Part shown: piece after piece, positions 28,001 to 40,803 of the stretch | Layout of the letters: each line of letters opens with the position of its first letter | Position numbering within the stretch: position 1 is the stretch's first letter | Source: Trogon surrucura | Lineage: Eukaryota > Chordata > Aves > Trogoniformes > Trogonidae | DNA length: 64,000 bases | Direction: 5' to 3' | Assembly (NCBI GenBank): GCA_020746105.1 | Contig: CM036632.1 | Location: 5,580,001 to 5,644,000, forward strand | Made by a program: the position numbers and the translations under genes | Notes under the pieces: generated by a model | Database searches by the model: none | What the model saw: only the letters and a program-made list of their open reading frames with translations | Told to the model about the DNA's origin: nothing

Positions 28001-28512
28001 GTATGTCAGAGGTACCTGTGGCTGGGGGATCAGCGCAGCTTCCCCATGTGTCTAAGGAAAAACACCAATCTGTAAAGATCCTGAGCTTTTTATTGAGGTA
28101 TTGGCTCTAAAGGCTTTATTTCATGGTTTAAGGTTTTATAGGGTAGGGCTGGAAAAATCCTGTGAGCCCCGTGCCTTGCTCTCATCTATACTTTTTCATG
28201 GTTGATGTTTATAAGCGTGTCTGGCTGGTGAACACTGTTCAGCAGTCCTGAGGCCTGTTAAAAAGTTGTAATTTATGATCTCAAGCTCTGACTTCCAGCC
28301 TGCTGCCAGTGTTTGTCTAAAGTGGACATCCCATGCAGTTTTCCTTTCTCTGTGACGTGGATAGTCTGCTGTGATTGACCCTCACCGGTCTTGTATTCAT
28401 TTCTAGGTATCACCTCAACAGCTCTCCACAGGGGGAGTCTCCTTGGTGGTTGGTTTGGAGGTCCCCATCAGAATCTGTGGATGCAAAAGTAGATCGTGTA
28501 GGTGAATCCTGT

Positions 28513-28749
28513 ACATAGAATCATAGAATCATAGAATGTCAGGGATTGGAAGGGACCTCGAAAGATCATCAAGTCCAATCCCCCTGCCAGAGCAGGAACG
28601 CCTAGATTATGCTACACAGGAACGTGTCCAGGCAGGTCTTGAATGTCTCCAGAGAAGGAGACTCCACAACCTCCCTGGGCAGCCTGTTCCAGTGCTCCGT
28701 CACCCTCACTGAGAAGAAGTTTCTTCTCGAGTTTAAGCGGAACCTCTTA
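28513..28749 (-). mobile_element. CR1 LINE 3' end fragment
   Basis: This starts with repeated ATAGAATC units (28,516-28,535), then the reverse complement of a CR1 3'UTR and the end of its RT frame. It is nearly identical to the reverse complement of about 52,665-52,880 and so comes from the same CR1 subfamily. It stops sharply at CGGAACCTCTTA, a 5' truncation point. Confidence 0.93.
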
Positions 28750-30390
28750 CATTACCATCTTCCCTCTTTGACAGCACTGACGTTCAATTTTCAGTGTAAT
28801 GGTGGGGGACTGAATGCATCCTACAGATGAGATGGGGAGTTTCAGTACTTGTCTTTTAAAATTCTCAAAGCACTTTTGGAAAATTCATGGGTATTAATCC
28901 TCACTGAGCAGTGGTTCTTCAAACCTATGATTTAAATTGGATATATTTGTCTCTGTCTGTCCTGAACTGTTGAGTTACATTAATGCACCCTGATAATAGC
29001 TGTCATATTTTACCCCAGGGGTTGCTCCTTAGTGATAGGTGAAATCACAGCAGTTCAAAGACCTGTCTTCCAGGATGAAAAGCTCTATAGGAATATTCAG
29101 ATATAAAATAGTAATAGTATGAATCAAAAAATATGCTTCCTTTATTTTAAACCCTTTGATCTTGTTTTTATGGCATCACATTTGACAGTCTAAAGGGCAT
29201 TAACCCGTAGGAGAAACCTTTTGGGAGAGGATGCTGACTTACCCTCCACTGTGCAGATCACCGTCCCCCAGCATTAACGCCAGCTGCTTTTCCCCATCGA
29301 GAGGGCTGCAGGCACTTCAGCACCCATCCCTGCTCTTTTTTATGTGTTTTGTTTTTCGCATGGGGTGCGGGAGAGCTCACGTGGATCAAAACATGTAACT
29401 GGGAGGAGAAACTCCTGCTCTGCAGTACACCCCCCTCTGCTTTTGTGTCCTGCTGAGCTGGCGCAGCATCCCGGACCCCATCACTTCTGTCACTCGTGTG
29501 CATAGTGCCTGGGCCGTGCTTCTGATTAAGATGGAAGTCTACAAGCTGACCTCTTGTGCGAAAGACGCTGTGGGGTTGTGGTTCATCTCAGCGTTGAATA
29601 ATAAGAAAGAGAAAGGAAATGTTTGCTATAAATCTTGGTGCGCACGGGGCCGTTTCTCACTTATCCCACCCCAGCTTTCAATTTTCTCCTTGGCATTGCT
29701 AGGTGCTTGCTTTTCTTTGCTCAGCAGCTAAAAGCAGCTTTTTCATTACATTTCCTGGAAGGCTCTTTACAGGCATCCATCCCTCTCTGCCTCATAAATT
29801 CACTTTATATAGCAAACTGGTGACACGGGGGTCAGAGGTCTTGGCAAGAAGCAATTATTATAAAGAAGTACTCTTCCTCTTTTGGTTTACAAAGAGGATA
29901 TTAAAGTGGGGAAAACTTCACTGCCGACAAGGAATGCTCTTTTGTGGAGGGTGGGTGACTTGATTGATGAAGAGCTGCACATCCTGCAAGAGCTGCCTTG
30001 GGCAGGCGTCCTGTGAGGGCGGCTGAAACCCTCCCGTTACCAAGACAAAAGAAGAAGGATGCCAGTAAACAGTTTGCTAAATAACCTCATAAATATTTCC
30101 AACCATAAGCACATCTTGTGGTACAATTTGGGTTTGTGGTGTGGTGTTTTTTTTTTTTAATATTTCTCTAATTTTAAATGAACAGCCTCTAATTAAAGTG
30201 ATTTAGTGGCTACCTGGGGACCTGGTATTTGAGCAGCGCGTGATGCTTAGGAGAGATTGATTGGTGAGGCGTAACTCAATTGGGGGATATTGATAATGAT
30301 ATCATCACCCGAGAGAGCCAAGTTTGAGCAATTAAATCTCAAAACATCATTTTTCGGTTGTTTTCACTTCAGCAGGCAGTTTCCACATGT

Positions 30391-30409
30391 ACACAGACAC
30401 ACACACACA
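30391..30409. repeat. Short (CA)n microsatellite
   Basis: ACACAGACACACACACACA, interrupted once. Confidence 0.85.
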
Positions 30410-33400
30410 GAGAAATGCTTTCCCTGGGTGTTTACTGGGCACTCCAGTTTTTCGGCGGGCTCTGTGCTTGGTGGGCTGCCTGTAGTGACCCGTCGTGGTG
30501 ATTTCTCAGCTTCGCAACCTGGGGAGAGGACACCAGCCCACTCGGCATCACTGCTTCCCCCTTCAACATGGGCACATGGACAAGGCGGCCTTTGACATTT
30601 AGAAAAATCTCAACATCTGAAGCAAGAGGCAGAAACAAAAGGATTTTCTCATTTAAAGGTCAGAGCCGGCAGCTTCTTAAAAGATGTTTTCAAATAGGTT
30701 TGTTGGGCTGTGACAGGGTTTATGCATATTAATGGATGCTGATGTAGGTGGTGGGCGCTGCGGAGAAGGCACCAGAGGGAGGCGAGGGGCCATCAGGACC
30801 ACCAGCGTGCCCGGGACATGTGGTGGCAGTGGCTCGGTGGCACACACGGCCATAATGCTATGGAGGTTTTGGGAGGTGATCAGATGGTGCGGCCGACCCC
30901 AAGGACTTCTGCTGGTGGGAAAAGGTGCTGGGAAGAGGGAGGGACTGTCCCACATGAAGAGGAGGTCCAAGGGGTTCAGATGGGGAAGACCAAAGGGATC
31001 AGTCTGGCATAACCCACACTGGAGCAGGTGGCACACCTGGCTTTGAGGTGGGGTGGGGAACACCACAAGGACAAGGGAAAGGGCAGTAAGAACCAGGGGA
31101 GAGAGAGGAGAATGTGGCCACAACGTGGTCTGTAGTGCCAGAGGAGCCTGTGGAGCTGAACGGAGCAGGGAGTTTCAGTTGTGAAGCCGCGGTGCCCTTT
31201 CCCTCGGCATGCGCGGGGCCGTGTGTGTGCAGAACAGCCGTGCACGGGGACACAGCACGGACAGTGATTTATGGAGGGAGCAGAGCAGATGAGATGGTGC
31301 CTCCACAACGCATTCACTGGGTAAATGTCACATTTTGACCCCTAATACATCTTAGGATTGAAAAGTACTGTCTACCATAGAGCATGGCTGAGCACCATCT
31401 GCAAAGCAAAGGCTTGTGACTGTGCCAGGGGCTGGAAAGCCACTGTGGCAGCCCTGCTGAAGTCTTGGACTTCATCCTTTCTCACACTGTGGAGGTGTTT
31501 GAACTGGGATTCCCAAGGTGAGACTCAGCTCTCTCGCCTGCTGTGCCTGGCACAAAGTTCCGCCATCACTGTTGTCAGCTCGCCAAAACCCATTCAGGAA
31601 CTCCACCTCCGGCACTTGGCAGAGGGTGTTTGAAGATGCAGGAGCACACGTCCTGCGTGGATCTCATCCCCAAAGGCAGTTGTACTTTCTCAGTGTGGAA
31701 ATCAGAGGTAGAATATCCCCACTTCATGCTGAAATCTCAAGTTGCATTGAATGCTGAAGCACTCGTCTCCCTGTTTCTGTGTTTCTACCCCGTGTTTTCT
31801 CATGGTAGCACATCTCCATGTCAGCCTTCTTGGAACATGCAACTACCCTCTGTTCAATCTTATTCCAGAATATGAAGATCTACGGGACATTGGGTCTTAT
31901 GCTCAATCAGTATTTTTCAAGAAGCAGCCTTTGTATGATTAAACCGCCTGCCAGTTTACAGCTGATGGCACTTCTGGAGCCAGAGTAGGGGCATCCATTG
32001 TTTTTAGCTGCCAAAATGTGTCAGAGAGAAGAGGAAAATGGCATACAAGAAACTAAAAAATTGATGTATTTAGTTCAGAGAGCACTTCTGAACCATAAAT
32101 TAGCTTGTAAATGACAGAAGGAGAGACTGTCACACCTCTGGCATAGCGACCTCTCAGCTGTGGAAGAAGCAGAGAGGTAAATGCTGGGACTTGGCTTTCA
32201 GGGAGGGTTTCTGTGCAACAGCAGCTTGGGGACAAAGAGCCATCTCAGCAGAATCAGTGCAGGCAGAAGCTCTGTATATGCTATGTTGAAGAGGCAGCGA
32301 TAGACAGAGCCTCCTTTGTGGCATCACCAGCCCGGTCTGGCCAGCTGCAGGTCCACCCCTCAGCGGGGAATTTCATGAATGCCTCTTGCTCCTCTGCACC
32401 TTCCACGTTGCTTCCTCCTTGCTGAGATCCTGTTGGAAAGAACTCACTTTTCTAGCACGCTGGTGGTTACTTAAGAGACTTTTATATGTATATCTAAACT
32501 ATAAAGCCTTGAATAATTTACCGTTTTCCAGGGTTAAGGGGAAGATTTATGATGTTTCCTTCTGGCAGGCGGCAGCTGATCTTGATTCTCGTGGAAAAAC
32601 AATTGTACTTAACGGCTCCTTTCTCCGAGCAGATCCAGGAGCAGCTACTGCAAGTTTATGTCGCCATGTGGTAAATAGACCTGTCTTCTTGTGTTTTACA
32701 ACACAGTGAAATCTTCCTGCTGATCTGATTGCTCTATGGGGTAGCACAGCCTGCCAGGAAAAAAAAACAGGGCATCACCCTTCAAATCTATGGCAGGAGT
32801 CACATCCCCCCCACCAGCAGAACCAAGGATGCAGTGACATGGGGCAAAGATTGATTTCCATTGCTTTTCTAGAAAAGGTCCCAACAGGCCTTAAATCAGA
32901 CTGAACTGGCAACGCAGCTTAGCAAAAGCTGGAATCTTTCCTTTTGCAAGTATTTGAGATCTGAATAAAACATAACGTAGACCTGAATCTCGGTAGTTTA
33001 CTGAACCAGGCAGATTTTTTCCGTGAATTAGAAGAAACCAATATAGGTTTATGGAAAGAGTACCTGTGAGATGGTCAGGCCAAACCAAAACAGATGGTAC
33101 TCTCAGAGTACTCAGCCTCAGCATCCTGAGCTGCTCTGTGCTCGGGGAAGCCAGGGGTGCGGGGGGAATATCTGTGTGTCTAGCAAAGTGCTGCGCTTGG
33201 CTGGCTCAGCACGATGGGGAAAGGGGGGGCATGGAGCGTGATGGTGGTCCCCAAAGTCTTCTCTTGGATTGACTTCTCTATGCATGACTGCAGGGCAGAC
33301 GGGGGTACTCAGGCTCAGCTTTTCCTTTGATCCCATGTGTTTGGGTTGACTCTAAAACTTGATGCTTTTTCTTCCACGCTTCTCTTTAAAAGCAACAACA

Positions 33401-35286
33401 CACTACAGCGATGTAGCTCCGAGTGAGACGCGTCAGTAGTGTTGGGTACAGAGTAGTTAGCGCTGGGTTTGAGTATGCTCTGTTCTCTTCTGCCCCATTC
33501 CCACTCATGAACCATTCCTATGGATCAATGATACTTGGTCAGGTTCCTCAGCTTCACGTTTTCTTTTTAGATTGGCTTGGGTGGCTTTTGGATTCCTCTC
33601 AACTTAGAATTCCCAGGGATGCATCCCTGGAGTGAATGACGATTGCGTTCCATGGAGTGTGTCACGTGGATAGTTGGTATGTGCTGTCGCCTGCAAGTTC
33701 TTGTTAGCAAGAGTTGCATGCAGGAGTCTTTCTTCGAAGGTTGAGGCATTTTTTTTAATCTAAAAAAAAATTATTAAAAATGAGTGGCAGGAGTTCCAGC
33801 TATGAACTCTGAAGAGTAGTTACAGCTTTGAGCTGCTGGAAATTTCATCTTGATATCTTTCATAAATCCGCATTTTTTTTTAGAGCTGGAGCGGCAGGTG
33901 TGCTCTGCATTGATCCAAAACAGTGTGAAACAACCAGAGCCTGCAGCGTTCCTTCAGCAGAGCATCCCCTCCGGTGTCCTCCCCCTGCTCGCTCCCTGCG
34001 CGACCCCCTCCCTTGTCGTGTCCCCTGCTCGCTGCCGATCCCACGCACGCACCCCAGCGCTTCCCTCTCTGCCGGCGGCTCGCCGGGTGCGCCAGGCAAG
34101 GTGCAGACTTGGCATTTGAAAAGAAATCCCATGAATTAATGGGAATGTATTGCTATTGTTCCATATAATCACTTTGTTTGTAGAGCACATGATGCAAAGG
34201 TACTCCTGCTGTTGAACTCAAAGCAACAAATCTATCTATATATCCCAGTCTATACTACATTATGAAGAGATGGGTGAAGAAAAAAAAGCAATAGAAATAA
34301 ATAATAAAACAGGTAGCAACGATAGCAATTTTAAACACAGGGAAAAAAAAAGAAGTTTCTAAATTTCTGTAAAAGCAGTGTGAGATTGAATGAACTGAGC
34401 TGCAAGTGCATCCATCCTCAAAGTTAGGATGTAAACATCTCCCGGCAGAGGAGGAATTGCCTTTTTTCCAAGTGGCTGCCTTCTCGCCTTGTTCAGAAGA
34501 GAGCGTAAGAATCCTGGGTGCGATGTCTGGGGTTTGGAAGTTTTTTGGGGTTTTGGGGAATTTCTGGAGTTCCTGGGGAAATGGAGACCACGGTAGGGGA
34601 GGACAGTGCCTCCCTCGACCATCTGAAAACTAAGAGCAATCACAGTCCTGTTGAACTCAGTGGGAAATAACAGCCTTCTCAGAGGCACATTTTTGTTCAT
34701 GTAACTTTCTCAAAAATTATTCTTCTGCCTCTGCTGAAGGAGGAAACTTGGGTTATGAAGAATAATAGAGAGAAATTAACATTAATCTCACAAACAGGAA
34801 ATTATTCAAATGTAGCCTTTACCCGCAATGCCAGTGAGCTCAAAGTAGAGACGAAATTTAAAACATTTATGTTACTCCATTTCCAAGATCATAAAACACA
34901 AGCAAATAGTCTGGCACTGAATGCTAAATTTCTTAAGGAACTTGCTTTAATTAACTAAACTAGTAAACCAATTAATGGATTTACTTGTAAGTTCTTAGAA
35001 AATTAATTCTGTGCCCAAAGAGTGTTCTAAATCTGCGAAGGAGGCAGTGTATATTTCATACAGAGCTTGAATTCCCATTTTAGATGAATCCAACTCAGCG
35101 CTGACTTTGGAGACACAAGCAATGCGTTCATAATGCTTGGACCTTCCTCCAAAACCAGCGCTTCCCGTCAGCTGAATCCGGGGACTGTATTTGCAAAACA
35201 AAACCGGTGCTGCTTGCACAGCCCCCAGCCCCTGTCCTAGCTCCGTGCTACGCTGCAGCCTCTGGCTTTACATGGAATGTGGATGT

Positions 35287-35345
35287 CATAGAATCATAGA
35301 AACATTCAGGTTGGAAAAGACCCTTGGGATCATCAAGTCCTTCAC
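35287..35345 (-). mobile_element. CR1 LINE tail remnant
   Basis: Only about 59 bases remain: CATAGAATCATAGAAACATT, then CAGGTTGGAAAAGACCCTTG and GGATCATCAAGTCC. This is the antisense of the extreme 3' end of CR1. Confidence 0.88.
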
Positions 35346-35983
35346 CGGCCATCTCTGCCCTCCTCCTCCTTAACCTCTTTAATCCCACCCAGCGGTACCT
35401 CAGCAGCAAATTAAAGCCCTGAGCATCCTTTGCAGTTGCTGAAAAACAACCGAGCCAAAGTGGTAGGGATTTAAACAAAAAGCTAATTTACTTTTCCATG
35501 CAGAAACCTCGTTCAGATTCCCTGCCAGGCTCAGGGGCGACGGGGGCATCCTCGGTACCTCGAGCTCTTCGCAATCCAAAGTGACACATACATGAAAAGT
35601 TCATAATCAGATGTGTCCAGGCTCCTGAGAACACAAAATCAGAGACAAGCAGTTTCCCCAGGGTTCCCGGCAGTTATCACTTCCCTTCTTTCCTAGCAGG
35701 TAAAGCCATGTTTTTCCCTTCACATGGCAATCTGGCTCTTGGCATCCGTTGGTCGGGGTGGGGGGCTGCCCCATCCCTGCCTGCCCCAGGGGGATGCCAG
35801 CTTTGCCCAGCGCTGCCCCACCTCGGCTCCGAGCTGCAGAGCAATTAGGAACGAGAGCATTTTGAAGAGGAAAATGGCAAGGGAAAAAAAATTAGCATTT
35901 GCACTGTGATGTTTTTGCTGTTTATTAATAAACAAGCTGCTCCAGGGGCAGGAGAGGCTTCAAGCATTCCTTATGTCTCTTGC

Positions 35984-35999
35984 TTTTTTTTTTTTTTTT
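35984..35999. repeat. Poly(T) run
   Basis: Sixteen consecutive T residues with no adjacent recognisable retroelement. Confidence 0.85.
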
Positions 36000-36514
36000 G
36001 GCTTGTTTTGTGTGTTACAGGAGATTTGTAATGTCTTCCCACATGTTGAGTTTCCTTATTTTCATGAGAGCATCTATGGAATAATTCCTCTGGAGCTCTC
36101 AGCTGTGCACTGCTGGGCTGATTTAAACATCCAGAAACACTTTAGTGATACGAGGTGGATCAGCAGCTCGTTGAGGAGTTGTGTTAATTAGCAACAGGTC
36201 TGCTTCCTCCTAGAGAAGCAGAATGACTTCTGAAATAAGCCTTCTCATGGAGGGAAAGCATGTAGCTCCTGCCACCCAAAACCCAGGTGGTGACGGCGAT
36301 GGTGACCCCGACGTGGGTGTCCTGTTCTGCACTGGCAGCACAGCTGCCCCCGGTAACAGCCTGGTTACAGCTGCACAGCAGAAGATAACGTGTCCTTGAT
36401 TCCAGGTAGATCCATGCTGAAGGAGTCGTTGGGGTGACACCACTAGCTCTGCCCTGCATCACGGGAGGTGAATTAAAACCCTGCTGTATTAATGGGTTTG
36501 TTCTTTCCCCTCAG

Positions 36515-36673
36515 GCTTCCAGCTCTTCGGGTGGAAAAATGCAGCTTCTGGAAACTGAGTTCTCGAGGACCATCCGGGAGCTCATCGAACTCCACCTGCT
36601 TCGCCAGGACAGCATCCCAGCCTTCCTCAGCGCCCTCACCCTCGACCTCTTCAGCCGCCAGACCATCGCTTAG
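36515..36673 (+). CDS. MAD1L1: MAD1L1 terminal coding exon (C-terminus of spindle checkpoint protein MAD1), partial gene
   Basis: This exon encodes the last 52 residues of MAD1, ending in TAG at 36,671. The translation opens [16 protein letters not shown], continues with [17 protein letters not shown] and ends SRQTIA. It matches the end of vertebrate MAD1 almost residue for residue; the human protein ends SRQTVA at residue 718. The exon starts in phase 0 right after a pyrimidine-rich tract and TCAG. MAD1 is a coiled-coil dimer that recruits MAD2 to unattached kinetochores and nuclear pores and catalyses its conversion to the active checkpoint form. This exon supplies the final part of the C-terminal RWD-like domain, which contributes to kinetochore, BUB1 and CDC20 contacts. 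The threonine matching human T716, an MPS1 phosphosite, is kept. The remaining exons must lie left of the window. ELFN1 lies convergent 19 kb downstream, as in mammals. Confidence 0.93.
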   Translation, partial: ASSSSGGKMQLLETEFSRTIRELIELHLLRQDSIPAFLSALTLDLFSRQTIA

Positions 36674-37590
36674 CGTCCCACCGCCAGCCACCAGCCAGGT
36701 GTGGAGCACTCCTGGGCAGGACACTTCAGGTAGCAAGGACAAATTCCCTCCTTAATTTGTGGTATTGGGTTGCTTCTGTTTTTCAGGGAACTCCTTCTTC
36801 TCCCTTCTTTCATGATGATTCCCAAACCCCACCAATTCCTCTGAAAAGCATCACTTCCCTCCTGTGGGAGGACAAGTCTAACTCCATCCCAAGGCTCTCC
36901 CATGCCAAGACCCAGTCCCTGCCTTTGAACTGCGAAATGTGTTCATCACTGCCGAGACGTTCTCACCATCTCTCTGAGCATATGGTGGGAACTGCTGGTT
37001 TGAGGAGCCACAACATCACCGTTCACAGCTTTTCCCGAAAGGATCCCCCAAATCTGGGTCCCAGCAGGGGGATGAGCTTTGCAGGAGGCTGGTGCATCCT
37101 GCCCCCATGGTTGTCCTTTCCTGATGGGAACCAAGGGTTGGTCTCTGAGGACAGGGACCTGGGGAAGGATCAGTCATGAGTAGCAGGTTCTTTGTGGATA
37201 CCTTCTGTTCTTGCAAACAGCTCATCACTCAGCAGGGTTGAAATTATTTTCAAGATATCCAGTTACCTGAGTCTGCCATCACTCAGCAGACACGCAAAAG
37301 CATAAATGGCTGTTTGAAGACCCTATACCTGTGTTGACACCTCTGTGTTGTGTGATGTGCTCAGATGTCACTGGTATGGGTTTTGTTCCTCACTGAGACT
37401 TTTGGGCTCTTGATTATCTCAGGACTGCGGAAGGTGGGAGGGAGCTCTTTGGGATGTACTCATCTTTCTGGGGGTCTCCCTCCTCCTGTCCTCTGTGCTG
37501 GATGGAGCACCCCCTGAAGTCTGACATTTTGTGGTACCATGGATATAGCTCTTCTATCATAAGAATAAAGTGTCGCTTCCCAAACTGGAT
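36674..37590 (+). other. MAD1L1: MAD1L1 3' untranslated region with poly(A) signal
   Basis: This is the sequence from the MAD1L1 stop codon to just past the first canonical AATAAA (37,564-37,569). The signal is followed within about 30 bases by a G/T-rich element, as expected at a cleavage site. I saw no earlier AATAAA or ATTAAA in the sense strand. The right end is an estimate of the cleavage site. Open frames inside it (for example 36,757-37,179) are not recognisable and are treated as chance. Confidence 0.65.
37564..37569 (+). terminator. MAD1L1: Poly(A) signal AATAAA of MAD1L1
   Basis: This is a canonical AATAAA hexamer about 890 bases after the MAD1L1 stop, with a GTGTG/T-rich downstream element at about 37,588-37,605. 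It is the first canonical signal on the sense strand. Confidence 0.65.
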
Positions 37591-39587
37591 GTGTGACTCC
37601 TTTCTTTGGGATATACACTGTGCTCCCACATGTAAAGCATGACAATGAATCGTCCATCAGCGGTCTGATGCTGGTACTGCTTTGAGAAAGGAGGACATAG
37701 TTATCTCAGTTTTTTCCAAGCAAGCCTCACTCAGCTTGTAAACCAGGTTAGTTTGTTATAAACTTGCTTGTACGTTGATTTCCTCTTGATACCAGCAGGA
37801 ACATACTTCCTGAGTTTGGAGAGGAGGTAGCAGTAAGCGGGCTACAAAGTTAGCTTAGAGGCTCTCAGTGGCTGCAGGGTTGGCCATGCATGCTGGAGTC
37901 ACCCTGGGACCTGTCGACGTGTCTACAGGCACAGAAGATAGCTGCTGTGGACCCAGCTGATCAGAGGTGGAGGGACAGGCGTGTGCTCTGGGGAGGCTGC
38001 AGCCCCCGTCTCCCCAACCCTCCTCTCCGCAGCGTTTGCAGGGAAGTGCAATAGCAAAAGTTTGGCGTTTTCTCTTCTGCTTGAAGAAGTCCTGGTGGAA
38101 GATGAATTGCCTGACATGCTGTGCCAGGGGAACGCTGCCTGATTCATATGCGCGACGTGGCACTGAGAGTCGCCTTCCTCAGTCATGGGGAAAATGAATC
38201 ATGACGTCAACCGCATTCGGCTCCTCCGCCAACACAATAGCATATCCTGGCTGCCTCTGAAAATTTTTCTCCTGGCTCCTTGCAGGAGAAATGAAGTAAT
38301 TAATAAGTTTACAATAAACCCTCTATCTTAGCAAAACACGAGTGAGGCGAGAAGTGATGCTGGAGAGCGACAAGGGAAAACACGTTCTGCTTGTTGGAAA
38401 GTTGCCTCCCAAGAGTGAAAGGATAATAAGTTGGGGTAGAAAACGCAGTAGTCATCTGAGACACCTTTGGTGGGGAGGAGAGACAGATGAATTACTGCTC
38501 TGCACCCCGTTCTCCCAGCAAGACTGATTTGTTCAACTAAGTTTAATACAGCGGCACGGCTGGGAGAGGTGTGTTGTGAGGACGGATGCTTGACTAGATG
38601 TGCTGGCGTGGTGCAGCACCCGGTCCTGCTCATGGCTTGCGGTCTGCTGGGGTACCCGTCCTGCTTTGGCCAGCAGCATCCCTGCCCTGCTCACGGCCAC
38701 ACACTGTTGCACAGTGAGCAGGCTTGGCACTAAGTGAAACTGGGACTTTTGGGAAGCTTGGCTGCTCTGAGGCTCGCTGCTGGAGGCCTGAGAGCATTCA
38801 TGTGGAAGTCTGAGCGTTGCAAAGCCACCTGGACCACCTGTGGGACACAGGTTTGCCCTAAGACTCCCCAGTTTCTAGCTCCAACGCTAAATTCAGGATG
38901 AAGCCCCAAACATACGGCTGTAGCCTGCCCCTGTGGCAGCTCCATCTCTGCCGACATCATTATACTGCTCATCTCAGCCGTGACGGAGCTGCAAGGAGTA
39001 ACTGCGATGCTGGATTTCACAGTGATTGCTCCTCCCATGCTGAGCTACATGGGGCTCAGCAGCCCATCGCGGGGCTCTGCCACCGTGTTCAGTGCCCCCT
39101 GCACTCCCATCTGCCAGGGGCAGCCCCCCAGGGCACTGCAGGCAGAGACCCTGGTACTGCAGGTTTCGGCCTCCCCAGGTGGTGGGGGCACAGGTCCCAT
39201 CTGACTTCAGCTCATCAGCTGCAAAGCTCCAGCCCTGTTCATGGAAAATCTCTTTAGAAAATCTTGGGCGATTGGTAATAAATCTGCAGTTGGTTGGAGG
39301 GGAGAGGCGGGAATGTTAACAAGTGTGCGTGTGCTCGCTGGGTCTCTGTGCATGCTCACTAGGTTTATGTGCTGTAAGCTGTAAAATATGATTCATGAAT
39401 GCACAGCTGGGGGACTGTGTGTGTCAGAGCTCTGTCTTGTTTGCAGTGATGCCTGAAGCTTCCCTTCACTCAAACTGCTTGTGAGCCCCTGTTCCTCTAC
39501 TGATCAACCCTTTTCATCTGCGCGCATATATAAATACCAAACAGGGGTAAAGAGCTGTCAGGTCCTGCCATACGGCCCTGAAAGCAG

Positions 39588-39654
39588 GGCTAAGGCAGGT
39601 ATTGCAAAGTTCATGCCTCTTGGCTAAGGCAGGTATTGCAAAGTTCATGCCTCT
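39588..39654. repeat. 34-bp tandem duplication, two copies
   Basis: The unit starting GGCTAAGGCAGGTATTGC and ending TCATGCCTCTT occurs at 39,588-39,621 and again, without mismatch over 33 bases, at 39,622-39,654. The perfect identity indicates a recent event. Confidence 0.95.
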
Positions 39655-40237
39655 CCTAAGGCCGTGTCTCTGAACCCGGAGCCTTTTGCTCCTGCTTTGT
39701 GCCTCCTGGTTCTTGGCATCCTTGTGTGTTGGTTGCATGAGTTTCCGAGTTGTCCTGTAAGTGTGCGATGCCTGAAGAGGAACTATAGAAAACATTCTGA
39801 GGTGAGCCATGAGAAGGTTTGGGTTCATAGACATTAGTTATGGATCTTCTCCACGTAACGCTCTAGGAGGAAGGGAAGGAGAGTGGGGAAGAGCATGAAG
39901 CCCTGGGCTCCAGCTGGGCGGGAGAGCCGTGACAGAGGGGGACGAGCATCCCCAAATACCTCCACTTGTTGCTGCTGGGCTGGGGGGAGAGCTGCAGTGG
40001 CTCATGGGGGATTGGGATGTGGAAAGTGATGGGGCAAGAGCGATCCCCCTCCTGGCTCTTGGATTTTCTGCCTGTCCTGGGACCGGCCAGCAAAGCCCTT
40101 CTGCACTGCAGGCTCTGTAAATTGCAAATACTGCTTCCCAATCGTGGCCTCCCAACACCTGTCAGCAGTGAAGGTTATTTGACCCCAAATGCAGCCGTAC
40201 AGGGAGCCTGGATGGGTGGCAGCATCCCACCGGGGCT

Positions 40238-40420
40238 CGTGATCGGTGGGGCTCGGACACAGCATCCCGCAGCTGCGGCGCCGGCGTTGCTGCCGGTTCT
40301 CCGTCGCTCCCCTCCGCTCGCTACAACGCACCAAAGAAACACGGAGCAGCACCCACCCTTTTCATTTCCCCAGCCTGAGAGACAGCTGAGAGCGGTGTGA
40401 GTTGGGCTGACGCGTCAAAA
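40238..40420. other. Small CpG-rich patch in the MAD1L1-ELFN1 intergenic region
   Basis: CACCGGGGCTCGTGATCGG and GCGGCGCCGGCGTTGC, with following sequence, give a local cluster of roughly 17 CpG in 130 bases (approximate). No exon or repeat is recognised. Confidence 0.4.
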
Positions 40421-40780
40421 TAATCCTCAGGGGAGAGAGGCAGAAGCCTTGCTAGAACATCTCCAAGGTAATGCTGGACTCTGCAGCCAGTGCTGCTCGA
40501 TGCAGGACAGGTTTGGTTCTGTTAGAGCTTTTAGGTGTTCAGAGATGTTAGGAAAATGACGACAGTGTCAGATGGCAGGTGACCGTAGCTAACCACGGCG
40601 CATTGTTGACGATGCAAGTGTAGTAGCTGGGGAGGACAGAACAGGCTCTCCGTGCTGGTGTAAATCACATTCGCGCTTGCCTGCTGTGACAGGAGATTCG
40701 GCTTTAATAGCAGCGATGCTAAAAGTTGCATGATATTTAAAAGCTACAAAACGCGCCCACTCTGATCAGGGGAGGGATAT

Positions 40781-40803
40781 TAAATAAATAAATAAATAAA
40801 AAA
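40781..40803. repeat. (TAAA)n microsatellite
   Basis: Five TAAA units run into an A-tract. Confidence 0.9.

Larger units (their letters stand above)
1..36514 (+). other. MAD1L1: Non-coding stretch, inferred last intron of MAD1L1
   Basis: This stretch ends in a good acceptor (pyrimidine-rich run and TCAG, 36,500-36,514) that opens the last MAD1L1 exon. I looked for the conserved penultimate MAD1 coding sequence and did not find it, so the intron probably starts upstream of the window. That is inference, since no donor is visible. Open frames here are short, overlap on both strands and resemble no family. Contents: 1-4,371 nothing recognisable; 4,388-4,612 and about 6,875-6,955 CR1 ends; 7,020-9,960 nothing; 9,961-11,580 CpG-rich patches around a CR1 end; 12,030-12,860 AT-rich unique sequence; 12,897-13,480 decayed CR1; 13,611-13,755 MIR-like; 13,756-18,877 nothing; 18,878-19,045 MIR-like; 19,046-28,510 unique sequence; 28,513-28,749 CR1; 28,750-35,286 unique; 35,287-35,345 CR1 tail; 35,346-36,514 unique. 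Confidence 0.6.

Noticed and set aside
28855..28925. Possible MIR-like words (CTCAAAGCACTTTTGG, ATTAATCCTCACTGAG)
   Set aside because: Suggestive, but too short and diverged to call with confidence.
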